DNA from: Micrococcaceae bacterium
GTDB taxonomy: Bacteria > Actinomycetota > Actinomycetes > Actinomycetales > Micrococcaceae
DNA length: 64,000 nucleotides
NCBI GenBank assembly: GCA_013393415.1
Contig: JABXHI010000026.1
Span: 110,194-174,193 of the forward strand
Direction: 5' to 3'
In this document: one piece after another, positions 52,956 to 62,011 of the stretch
Position numbering within the stretch: the stretch's first letter is position 1
Layout: each line of letters starts with the position of its first letter
The notes under the pieces: generated by a model
Database searches by the model: none
Seen by the model: the letters and a program-made list of their open reading frames with translations, nothing else
Told to the model about the DNA's origin: nothing
Translations under genes and position numbers: made by a program

Positions 52956-53032
52956 TGGTGCCTCCGATGGGACTCGAACCCATAACACAGCGATTTTAAG
53001 TCGCTTGCCTCTACCTATTGGGCCACGGAGGC
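52956..53032 (-). tRNA. tRNA with UAA anticodon (Leu codon UUA), type I structure
   Basis: Cloverleaf read on the minus strand: acceptor GCCTCCG/CGGAGGC, discriminator A, encoded CCA; D-arm GCC...GGC with GG in the loop; anticodon stem AGCGA/TCGCT with loop CTTAAAA (anticodon UAA at 52998-52996); a 5-nt variable loop GTGTT; T-arm ATGGG/CCCAT with loop TTCGAGT. Total 74 nt plus CCA. A UAA anticodon means leucine (UUA codon), but bacterial tRNA-Leu should have a long variable arm (type II). All stems are intact, so it looks functional; amino-acid identity is uncertain. Confidence 0.85.
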
Positions 53033-53154
53033 GCACTCGAACATTTAGAGTTTAGCGCATCAGGTACCGTTCGACACAAAATGCGAACCCGTAATACTCG
53101 AACGTGCATCACGGCCCACTGGTTTTCCCAGCGGACCGCGATAGTTGACTCTGT

Positions 53155-54564
53155 TTAGGCGTCAGATGCTTCTTTTTTGACATCCATACGGTTTGGCAGG
53201 CGTTCTAGGCCGGCTGCTTCACGGAATGCGTTGTGTGGTGTTTCGAGTTCTTTGACTTGAGTGGTGTCTTTACCGAAGATGATTTCGTTGATCCAGCCGC
53301 CCAAGACGCGTGAGCTGCGCTCCAAGGATGGCATCGCGTAGTTGTGATAGAAGCGGTGTCCAAGCCATGCGGCAACACCGGAGAGTTCGATACCGAGTGG
53401 GTTCCCGACACCCTTACCTACGCCCATACCGGCAACTGTGCCCAGCGACTTGTGGTAGTACTCTTCAACTGCACCTTCACCGAAGCGAACTGCCATGAGG
53501 TTCTCGGCCAGGCGTGCTGCCTGACGTCCAGCGTGCTGCGCATTTGGTACACAGAAGCCACCTGGGCCGTCACCGGTCAGGTCTGGTACAGCGGCAACGT
53601 CGCCGGCTGCCCATGCACCTTCGGCCACGCCACCTTGACCGTCAGAAACCTGCAGGGTTGGGGTGACTTCGATGCGGCCGCGTTCTTCGACTGGGAAGTC
53701 GGTGGACTTGGCCAGTTTGTTCGCTGCAACACCTGCGGTCCATACCAAGGTGTCGGCATAGAAGGAGCCAGCGTCGGACTGGTCTGACATGTTGACCAGT
53801 TTCAGGTGGTTATCAACGGCGGAGGAGAGCGAGGTGTTCAACAGCACCTCGATACCGCGGGCACGGAATTCTTCTACAACGGCTTCGGCTTGTTCTTCGG
53901 TGACCTCTGGCATGATGCGGCCCATGGCTTCGATGAGTACAACGCGTGCATCGGATTGTGCCAAGCGTGGGTTCTTGGAGATTGCGGTGCGCACGAGGTC
54001 TTCGATTTCACCGATCAGCTCGGCACCGGCGAAGCCACCACCGACGACAACGAAGGTCATGGCGCGACGACGCTCGTCTGCATCCGTCATGAGTGCAGCG
54101 GATTCGATGCGCTCCAGAATTTGGTTGCGCAGCGAGACGGCTTCTTCAATACGCTTCAGACCGATGCCTGCTTCGCCGAGGCCTTCAATTGGGAACACGC
54201 GGCTGTCAGCACCGGCGGTGACGACAATGTCTTGGTATGGCAGGTCGAAGGTCATACCTTCTGGGCCTTCGATGGTCGCCGTTTTGTCGGCGTGTTTGAT
54301 TTCAACGACTTTGCCCTGAACGACTTCGGAGTGGCGCAGGTGGCTGCGCAGGTCGACCAGTGCGTGGCGAGCTTCGATCGAACCGCCGACGACTTCTGGC
54401 AGGAAGGGTTGGTAGGTCAAATACGAGTTTGGATCCACCACGGTGACGATGCCGCCACGATCGCGGATCTTTTTCTGTAGACGTTTGGCGACGTGATAAC
54501 CGCCGTAACCACCGCCTACAACGAGAACACGGGGCTTAGGAGAAAGATGAGGAGTAATAGCCAT
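53155..54564 (-). CDS. ndh: Type II NADH:quinone oxidoreductase (NDH-2)
   Basis: About 469 aa, ATG 54564 (MAITPHLSPK) with AAGG eight nt upstream. Non-proton-pumping NADH dehydrogenase of the respiratory chain, membrane-associated. FAD site VLVVGGGYGGYHVAKRLQK, LTYQPFLPEVVGGSIEARH, NADH site FVVVGGGFAGAELIGEIEDL, the CxxD-free region AWAAGDVAAVPDLTG and GFCVPNAQHAGRQAARLAENL. Complete and typical for Micrococcales. Confidence 0.94.
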   Translation of the reverse strand: MAITPHLSPKPRVLVVGGGYGGYHVAKRLQKKIRDRGGIVTVVDPNSYLTYQPFLPEVVGGSIEARHALVDLRSHLRHSEVVQGKVVEIKHADKTATIEGPEGMTFDLPYQDIVVTAGADSRVFPIEGLGEAGIGLKRIEEAVSLRNQILERIESAALMTDADERRRAMTFVVVGGGFAGAELIGEIEDLVRTAISKNPRLAQSDARVVLIEAMGRIMPEVTEEQAEAVVEEFRARGIEVLLNTSLSSAVDNHLKLVNMSDQSDAGSFYADTLVWTAGVAANKLAKSTDFPVEERGRIEVTPTLQVSDGQGGVAEGAWAAGDVAAVPDLTGDGPGGFCVPNAQHAGRQAARLAENLMAVRFGEGAVEEYYHKSLGTVAGMGVGKGVGNPLGIELSGVAAWLGHRFYHNYAMPSLERSSRVLGGWINEIIFGKDTTQVKELETPHNAFREAAGLERLPNRMDVKKEASDA

Positions 54565-54614
54565 ACTGTCTACCTTAGTGGTCTTGAACGAACTTTGTGA
54601 AGTTTTTACCAAAG

Positions 54615-55988
54615 TCACGAATTACGCTGTGATGTTGCGCGTTTTCTGAGCATAAATATTGTGGTGGCAACCCCGCTAAGCAACAGCACACCGAAGCCAA
54701 TAATCACGATGGGCTGCAGGATAGCGGGTTCTTCTTCGGGTGGTGCTGCTTCGGGCACCTCGGTTGGATAGTCGATGGGGCCGGCCGCTTCGCGTTCTTC
54801 TTCCTGGCCATCGGTCTCGTCGATTTCACCGCGTCGGTGCAGGGTGATCCATTCTTCCATGGAGCCCATCGGATTCTCACTGACCGTGTCAACATCGGCG
54901 GTCAGCGCCGCTTCAGCATCCATGATGCCACGCCCATACAGGTTGTCGTCACCGGCGCTGCCGGTATCTTCGGCTGTGGCAAGGATGCGGTTGATGACCT
55001 GCGGGGCAGACAGATCTGGATTATCGGAACGAATGAGGGCCGCCAGTCCTGCGACAAGCGGTGAGGCGCCCGAGGTCCCGGACCACTGGGTGTAGTCATC
55101 GCCCGGCACGGCACCGATCAGTGGGTCAGCCGGCGCGGCGACCCCGATGGTAATACCCTGTGTTGAAGCATCCCAGGAGGCGCTGCCGCCTTCTTCGAGT
55201 CCAGCGACTGTCAGCACGCCGGGGATGGTAGCGGGAGCACCGACCACATCGGAACCGGAGGCTCGGTTTCCTGCGGCCACGACGACCACGACGTCGTTCT
55301 GCTCGGCATGGAGGAACGCGTCGTCCCACGAGGTTGGCCAGTCTTGTGCTTGGGAGGCCAGCGAGATGTTAATGACGTCTGCGCCATTATCCACCAGCCA
55401 GGTCACACCGTTGGCAATTTGTTCATCAACTGATGGCACGCCTTCTACGGTGTCATCCAGTAGGACCGAAACCGAGAGCAGCTCAACTTCTGGCGCGGTA
55501 CCAAGCACTCCGTCGGTGCCGTACTCGTCGACGGGTGCGACCTCTTCTGGCTCTTCGCTTGGCTCATCACTGGCTTCGTCGTCGGTGTTCTCATCATCTG
55601 AGTCCTCGTCGGCGTCCTCGTCCTCGGAGTCGTCTTCGTCCTCTTCGGTTTCGGGTGGGTCTCCGTGACCGTGCCCCGCAATAAGCGAGGCGACCTGGGT
55701 GCCGTGGGTCGGATCCGGGCCCATCGGTGTGGTGCCATCGGCTTCTCCGGTGCCCGAGGCATCGTAACCACCGACCACTTGTCCATCGAGATCCTGGTGT
55801 GTGCTGTCGACACCAGTGTCGATGATGCCTACGGTGACGTCTTCGCCACGGGAGGTCTCCCAGGCGGTGGTGAAGCCGTAGTCATCTAACCAGTATTGGT
55901 CATCGCGCCATTGGTCAGCCGCTGCAGGCGTCGCGAGCAGGGCCGTCAGCGCAATACCGGTGAGCCCGGCAAGTGCTTGTTTGTACAT
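54615..55988 (-). CDS. S8 subtilisin-like protease with C-terminal membrane anchor (mycosin-like)
   Basis: About 457 aa, ATG 55988 with AAGG 5 nt upstream, 2 nt after the DUF501-Ppx stop. Signal peptide (ALAGLTGIALTALLATPAAA), catalytic Asp in VGIIDTGVDSTHQDL, His in DPTHGTQVASLIAG, oxyanion Asn in VVAAGNRASG, Ser in GTSGASPLVAGLAALI. Right after the His segment is an acidic insert of ~40 residues made of E, D and S/T. A Pro/Glu-rich stretch leads to a membrane helix (ILQPIVIIGFGVLLLSGVATTIFML) and basic tail. Same layout as type VII mycosins, but no ESX genes are nearby. Confidence 0.87.
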   Translation of the reverse strand: MYKQALAGLTGIALTALLATPAAADQWRDDQYWLDDYGFTTAWETSRGEDVTVGIIDTGVDSTHQDLDGQVVGGYDASGTGEADGTTPMGPDPTHGTQVASLIAGHGHGDPPETEEDEDDSEDEDADEDSDDENTDDEASDEPSEEPEEVAPVDEYGTDGVLGTAPEVELLSVSVLLDDTVEGVPSVDEQIANGVTWLVDNGADVINISLASQAQDWPTSWDDAFLHAEQNDVVVVVAAGNRASGSDVVGAPATIPGVLTVAGLEEGGSASWDASTQGITIGVAAPADPLIGAVPGDDYTQWSGTSGASPLVAGLAALIRSDNPDLSAPQVINRILATAEDTGSAGDDNLYGRGIMDAEAALTADVDTVSENPMGSMEEWITLHRRGEIDETDGQEEEREAAGPIDYPTEVPEAAPPEEEPAILQPIVIIGFGVLLLSGVATTIFMLRKRATSQRNS

Positions 55989-55990
55989 GA

Positions 55991-57583
55991 TTACCTTAGA
56001 AGTGACAGTGCGATGCCGTCGAGAATATCTTTTTCGCTGGTGATGGCTCGTGTCACGGTGTTGTTCGTGGCCGCCCGGATGTGGTCGAGCAGTTGCGCCC
56101 AAATGACCGCACCGGCACCGATCACATCGACGCGCCCTTCGTGCATGAAACCGTATTGGCTGCGTTCTGCTCGCGTCTGACCGATGATGGTCTTCGCGGT
56201 GTCGGCAATCTGGTCGATGTCGAGTTCTGCGCCGTGGATGGCCGTTGGATCATAGACATCCAGCTGCAGTGCTGCGGCAGTGATGGTCGTAATGGTCCCG
56301 GCTACGCCGACGACTGCATCCAAGGTCGTGAAGTCGAAGGCTTGCGGATCGAGTTCACCAAGGCGTTGCGCGAACTCGTCGTGGGCCGCGGCGAGCTGGT
56401 CTTTGGTTGGCGGATCATCGAATTGGTATCGCTCGTGGAAGCGCACACATCCCACATCCATGGAGGTTTGGGCGCTAATCGTCGCCGCACCGTCGGCGGG
56501 GTCAATGGTGCCCAGCACGATCTCGGTCGAGCCGCCGCCTAGGTCGACGACGGCAACGTTGATCGGCCGGTCCCAGCGCGAGGTATCTAGCGCGGAGGCT
56601 GCCCCGGCGAAGGTGAGTTCTGCTTCGGTGACCCCAGTGACAACTTCCGGTGTGGCGTGGAGCCGTTGGCGAATGCCCGCGACAAATTCGTCCCGGTTGG
56701 AGACATCACGCGATGCCGAGGTGGCGATAAATCGCGTCGGATGGGCGCCGTGCCGGGTGATTTCACGAGCGTAGTCATCGACTGCAGCAAAAGTGCGTTC
56801 AAGAGCCTCGGGGGCGAATTCCCCGGTCTGATCGACACCTTGGCCCAATCGGACGATGCGCATATCGCGGTGCAGCTCTTCGACCCCGTGCTCGGTGTCC
56901 TTCGCGATGAGTAAGCGGATGGAGTTGGTGCCCGCATCGATGGCGGCCACCGGTCCGGTCCCGGCCTCGTCGTATTGGATCGGGTTGGTTTGGCCCGACC
57001 GGCGCAGGCGCTTCGTGTGTCGCGAGAGGTCTTTTTGTGGGGCGTCACCGGTGGTGTCCCAGGCGCCTTCACACCGGCACACGGCGGGATCAAAGTCTTC
57101 GCGCATGGCGTCCAGGGCTTCATCCCCCAGCGGGTTGGCGCCGCGCCCTTCGGCCAGCGCATGCCCGACGAGCACATGGATGCATTTCACCCGCTCTGGC
57201 ATCCCGCCGGCGGTAATCCCTGCGATTTCGGGGACCGGGCCCACTCCGGCCTCTTCACCGATGCGTGCCCGTGCACCCAGATATTGTTCGTGGGCCTGGC
57301 GGTAAGCGGCAGCCAGGGCCTCGTCTTCGGTCAGCCGTTGGGTCATCTCGTCCATGACGCCAGCATTTTCTAACCGTGATGCGGCGGCGGTGGCGTGTGG
57401 GTGCGACAGATAAAACGTGGTGGGAAAGGGGATGCCGTTACTCAGTCTGGGTGCTGTGGTCACCACCAGCGGGTTGCCGCACACGCAGCGCGCCCCGATT
57501 TCTACGACATCGCGGACGGGTCGGCCCAGTTGCCTCGACAGGGTATCAAGATCTTGGGCGGTTGGGTGTTTTTGATTGGTCAC
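55991..57583 (-). CDS. Fusion: DUF501 + Ppx/GppA phosphatase
   Basis: 530 aa, GTG 57583 with GGAAG upstream. Residues ~10-175 are DUF501: DLDTLSRQLGRPVRDVVEIGARCVCGNPLVV, LSNGIPFPTTFYLSHP, RVKCIHVLVGHALAEGRGANPLGDEAL and CRCEGAW. Residues ~210-530 are an exopolyphosphatase/(p)ppGpp phosphatase: VAAIDAGTNSIRLLIA, TSASRDVSNRDEF, VAVVDLGGGSTEIVLG, VGVAGTITTITA. In relatives these are two adjacent genes; here no stop or start lies between them. Ppx degrades polyphosphate or pppGpp. Neighbours: DivIC/FtsB-like and eno upstream, as usual for this locus. Confidence 0.88.
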   Translation of the reverse strand: MTNQKHPTAQDLDTLSRQLGRPVRDVVEIGARCVCGNPLVVTTAPRLSNGIPFPTTFYLSHPHATAAASRLENAGVMDEMTQRLTEDEALAAAYRQAHEQYLGARARIGEEAGVGPVPEIAGITAGGMPERVKCIHVLVGHALAEGRGANPLGDEALDAMREDFDPAVCRCEGAWDTTGDAPQKDLSRHTKRLRRSGQTNPIQYDEAGTGPVAAIDAGTNSIRLLIAKDTEHGVEELHRDMRIVRLGQGVDQTGEFAPEALERTFAAVDDYAREITRHGAHPTRFIATSASRDVSNRDEFVAGIRQRLHATPEVVTGVTEAELTFAGAASALDTSRWDRPINVAVVDLGGGSTEIVLGTIDPADGAATISAQTSMDVGCVRFHERYQFDDPPTKDQLAAAHDEFAQRLGELDPQAFDFTTLDAVVGVAGTITTITAAALQLDVYDPTAIHGAELDIDQIADTAKTIIGQTRAERSQYGFMHEGRVDVIGAGAVIWAQLLDHIRAATNNTVTRAITSEKDILDGIALSLLR

Positions 57584-57592
57584 GTACTTCCT

Positions 57593-58363
57593 TTATTCCT
57601 GACCGGATGACAATACTGAGCCCCACAGGCGATCAGCCCAGCCCATTTCGACATGTTCATCAAGCGCAGCGACACCGGGTTCGGGAGCCAGGGTGTTTTC
57701 GTCGTCTTCATCGATGACCATGTACTTCCGCTCCCCCGGCATGACCATGTTAAATCGTTCGCGGGCCTGCTGTTCTACATAGGCGGGGTCTTCCCAGCGT
57801 TGTAGCTGGGTTTCTAATTCTTCCTGGCGCTCGTTTTCGCCTGCTAGCTGCTGTTGCGCGTGAGTAATGTCAGATTGTTGTTCTAACAACATCTGTAACG
57901 GCTGAGCCATGATGAGTGCGGCGATGAACAGCACGGCTAGTAGCGCAACGGTGCGTCCGGAGAACTGTCGTGCCGGTTCCGGATCGTCCTCAAATGAGGC
58001 GGCACGGTCTTGACGATCCCAGATGTCATCGTCGATACGTTTGGTGTTGCGGTTTTTCGGTTTCTTATCCGTCTGTTGTGCTGTGCGCAGCAGTTTCTCA
58101 CGCATTTTCGACCGCGGCGCAGGCTGCACGTCTTCATCGTCAGGGGCTGGATCTGCTGCTCGACGCTTGCCCGGCTTGCTTGATGTTTCCTTGGTGGCAG
58201 CCGGCTTGTCTTTTTTCCCCGCTGCTCGTTCGGCAGGTGTCTTGGCAGCAGACGGTTTGTTGATGCTGGTGACGGGCGCTGGGGCATCGGTGATCACAAC
58301 ATCGTCGTCGTGCTCATCTTTTGGCGGTGGCGCACTTTTGGGCATGCGCGGCTTCTTTACCAC
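57593..58363 (-). CDS. Septum formation initiator (FtsB/DivIC) family protein
   Basis: 256 aa, GTG 58363 with GGAGGTG upstream. The first ~130 residues are charged and Ala/Lys/Pro-rich (disordered). Then one membrane helix (TVALLAVLFIAALIMAQPLQML), a coiled coil (QQSDITHAQQQLAGENERQEELETQLQRWEDPAYVEQQARERF) and MVMPGERKYMV, the FtsB/DivIC signature. Cell-division protein of the FtsB-FtsL-FtsQ complex. It sits between eno and the DUF501-Ppx gene, 9 nt from the latter. Confidence 0.9.
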   Translation of the reverse strand: MVKKPRMPKSAPPPKDEHDDDVVITDAPAPVTSINKPSAAKTPAERAAGKKDKPAATKETSSKPGKRRAADPAPDDEDVQPAPRSKMREKLLRTAQQTDKKPKNRNTKRIDDDIWDRQDRAASFEDDPEPARQFSGRTVALLAVLFIAALIMAQPLQMLLEQQSDITHAQQQLAGENERQEELETQLQRWEDPAYVEQQARERFNMVMPGERKYMVIDEDDENTLAPEPGVAALDEHVEMGWADRLWGSVLSSGQE

Positions 58364-58410
58364 GTTGTCGTCACCTCCCGGCAGCCTCGTGCAGTCTCTC
58401 TAGTGTAAAG

Positions 58411-58424
58411 GCCACCCGGGTGGC
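58411..58424. repeat. Palindrome downstream of the enolase gene
   Basis: GCCACCCGGGTGGC, flanked by AAAG and CTTT. It lies in the 185-nt gap between eno and the FtsB-like gene. May act as a weak terminator or a protein-binding site. Confidence 0.35.
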
Positions 58425-58498
58425 TTTCCGTGTTCCAACACCGTTTTCGCGTGCATTCTCAGCCAGTATTCAGAATCTGAAACGCCGCTGACACACCA

Positions 58499-58531
58499 AC
58501 ACCGCGGCCGGTTCGTGCGCAGCCGCGGTGT
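58499..58531. terminator. Hairpin after eno
   Basis: ACACCGCGGC pairs with GCCGCGGTGT (10 bp, 13-nt loop), 18 nt after the enolase stop. No T-run, so it is only a candidate terminator. Confidence 0.5.
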
Positions 58532-58548
58532 GTGGGTGGCGTCTTGCG

Positions 58549-59886
<1,338 letters not shown>

Positions 59887-59988
59887 TCACGCCCTAGTGT
59901 AGCGATGATGCACCGCTTGCACCGTAAATATGCTTGTGATGGCACCCACGGCAAACAACAAGTCTAGGCCGGTGCCGCGGTACAAACG

Positions 59989-59994
59989 TAGACT
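59989..59994 (+). promoter_or_regulatory. -10 box of the cardiolipin-synthase-like gene
   Basis: TAGACT, 6 nt before ATG 60001, no Shine-Dalgarno. Confidence 0.35.
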
Positions 59995-60000
59995 GCAAAG

Positions 60001-61229
60001 ATGATGTCAAAAGTCCTCAAGGTCGCAGGTGTCACGGCTGCGGCGGCAGCAGCTGTGCACGTGGTGGTCGCAGCATCCTTAGTGACACTCGATGGGATAC
60101 TGCACCGCAACCGTGAGAAACGGCGCGCTCCGAATCCGGGCACGTTCCATACGCAGCTCGATGAGTCAGCCCTGAGTATTTACACCTCCGGTGACGAGCT
60201 CTACGACGACATGATCGAGGCGATCGATGCCGCACAACACTCCGTGCAGATGGAAGCCTATATATGGAAAGCAGATGCGGTGGGGCAGCGTTTCACGAAC
60301 ACGCTCAACGCGGCAGCCCAGCGTGGCGTCCGGGTTCATGTGCTCTATGACGGCTTTGCCAATCTGGTCGTACCCCGTCGCTTCTATCGACAGCTCTCCG
60401 AACAGATCCACGTCGTACGACTGCCGGTCATTGGTCGACGATTCTGGGAAGGTCCTTTGCGCCACACCGGGTTTAACCATTCCAAGGTCTTGGTTGTTGA
60501 TGATCACATCGGGTTCGTCGGCGGCTACAACATCGGTTCACTGTATGCCACCCACTGGCGCGACACCCACGTCCGGGAAATCGGCCCGGGAGCGTGGGGA
60601 ATGCAGCAGGCGATTGCCCGACTGTGGAACGAGATACATACTCCCCGGAGGCTATCGACTGGTCCCCACCACCGACCTGGCACCCCGAAGTCCGTGTTGA
60701 GGCCAACCTGCCGGCCCAGCTGATGTATCCCGTCCGGCAGATGTACCTGGACGCCATCGATCGAGCACGTGACTCCATCTGGCTGACGACACCGTATTTC
60801 ATCCCGGATCAACAGATCGTCAAAGCATTGATCAAGGCATCACACCGCGGCGTCGATGTGCGGGTCATGTTTCCCAAGGAATCCAATCACGTCGTGGCCG
60901 ACTGGGTTTCACGAGGATTTTATGGCCAACTGCTGGATGCCGGGATCACCATTCTGCTTTATGCCACCTCCATGATCCATGCCAAAACCGCTACCATTGA
61001 CGGCCAGTGGGCCACCGTGGGAACAGCCAACATCGACCGGCTCTCGCTGTCATATAATTATGAGACCAATGTGGAGGTCATTGACCCGCGCTTCGCCGCT
61101 GAGATAGAAAAAATCTTCCTTGCAGATTCCACACACTGCGAGACCCTCAGCTCGACACAGTGGCGTCAGAGACACCCCATGTCACGGGCAATAGAGCTCG
61201 CGCTCATGCCACTGAGACCGTGGCTCTAA
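60001..61229 (+). pseudogene. Cardiolipin synthase / phospholipase D-like protein, frameshifted
   Basis: The first frame carries a membrane helix, the region DELYDDMIEAIDAAQHSVQMEAYIWKADAVG and HKD motif 1 (HSKVLVVDD; His160, Lys162, Asp167) and runs to a stop at 60723. The second frame continues the same protein as EAIDWSPPPTW, LPAQLMYPVRQMYLDAIDRARDSIWLTTPYFIPDQQIV and HKD motif 2 (HAKTATIDG), stopping at 61229. The frames join at the C-run 60643-60646: one extra C would give HTPPEAIDW and an intact ~409-aa enzyme. Either a 1-nt deletion, a sequencing error, or slippage. Intact, it would condense phosphatidylglycerols. Confidence 0.8.
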
Positions 61230-61267
61230 CGCACTTTGACCCCTGAACGGCACCGAAAGGATCCATC

Positions 61268-61999
61268 ATGGACTCAACTCCGGCCAATCCATCAGCAGCA
61301 GAATCGCTACACTCCCTTTTGGCAAGTAACCATGAGATCTCCGAATTTCTCAACGAGCTGGCCAAGCTCGCGGCATCACAAGTCATTGGTGGGGAGAACG
61401 CGCTCTGCGGAATCCTCCTGAGCCGCAACAAGCGCACCACGGTTGTTGGCCACAGCAGCCAGTACGCCAAGCAGTTGGACGAGATCCAAGCTGGCTTTGA
61501 CGAGGGGCCATGCTTGGAAGCACAGGCGACCCAGATGGTGCTGCAAGTATCTGATGCGCGTCACGAGACCCGCTGGCCCGACTACATGGCGACGGTCCGA
61601 GATTCAGAAATACGCAGTGTTTTAGCGGTCCCGCTCACGCTTGATGACAAAGCCACGGGGGCGCTGAACTTCTACGCCATCAACACCGGCACATTCGACG
61701 AAGAAAGCATTGCTCACGCCCAACGCTTTGCTTCGCTGGCATCACTCGCCGTAACCGTCGCGTTACGTATTGTGATCTCCGAAGAAGTGGCTCAAGACCG
61801 CCAGAAGGCCATGGAGTCCCGGACCGCAATTGATATCGCGGTCGGGGTCATCATGGCTCAAAAAGCGTGCAGCCAAGAAGAAGCATTTGACATCTTGACC
61901 GAGGTCTCCAGCCACCAAAACATTAAAGTCCGCGACCTCGCTCGAAACCTTGTCGCTTCGATCGGCAAGACCCAACCGACGACGGTCTTCGAAGAGTGA
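61268..61999 (+). CDS. GAF and ANTAR domain-containing regulator
   Basis: 243 aa, ATG 61268 with AAAGGATC upstream. A GAF domain (roughly residues 25-165; ALCGILLSRNKRTTVVGHSS, GPCLEAQATQMVLQVSDARH, AVPLTLDDKATGALNFYA) is followed by an ANTAR RNA-binding domain (residues ~175-235; RTAIDIAVGVIMAQKACSQEEAFDILTEVSSHQNIKVRDLARNLV). Such proteins bind paired-hairpin RNAs and prevent early termination; common in Micrococcales. No upstream kinase is adjacent. Converges on the methyltransferase gene, 12 nt away. Confidence 0.9.
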   Translation: MDSTPANPSAAESLHSLLASNHEISEFLNELAKLAASQVIGGENALCGILLSRNKRTTVVGHSSQYAKQLDEIQAGFDEGPCLEAQATQMVLQVSDARHETRWPDYMATVRDSEIRSVLAVPLTLDDKATGALNFYAINTGTFDEESIAHAQRFASLASLAVTVALRIVISEEVAQDRQKAMESRTAIDIAVGVIMAQKACSQEEAFDILTEVSSHQNIKVRDLARNLVASIGKTQPTTVFEE

Positions 62000-62011
62000 C
62001 CGCTCCCCTAC

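Noticed and set aside
52956..53032. The tRNA as an amber suppressor explaining the TAG at 62486
   Set aside because: The anticodon is UAA, which reads UUA, not UAG (which needs CUA).
60594..61229. Separate short phospholipase D gene
   Set aside because: It contains only the second half of a two-HKD enzyme and joins the upstream frame at a C-run.
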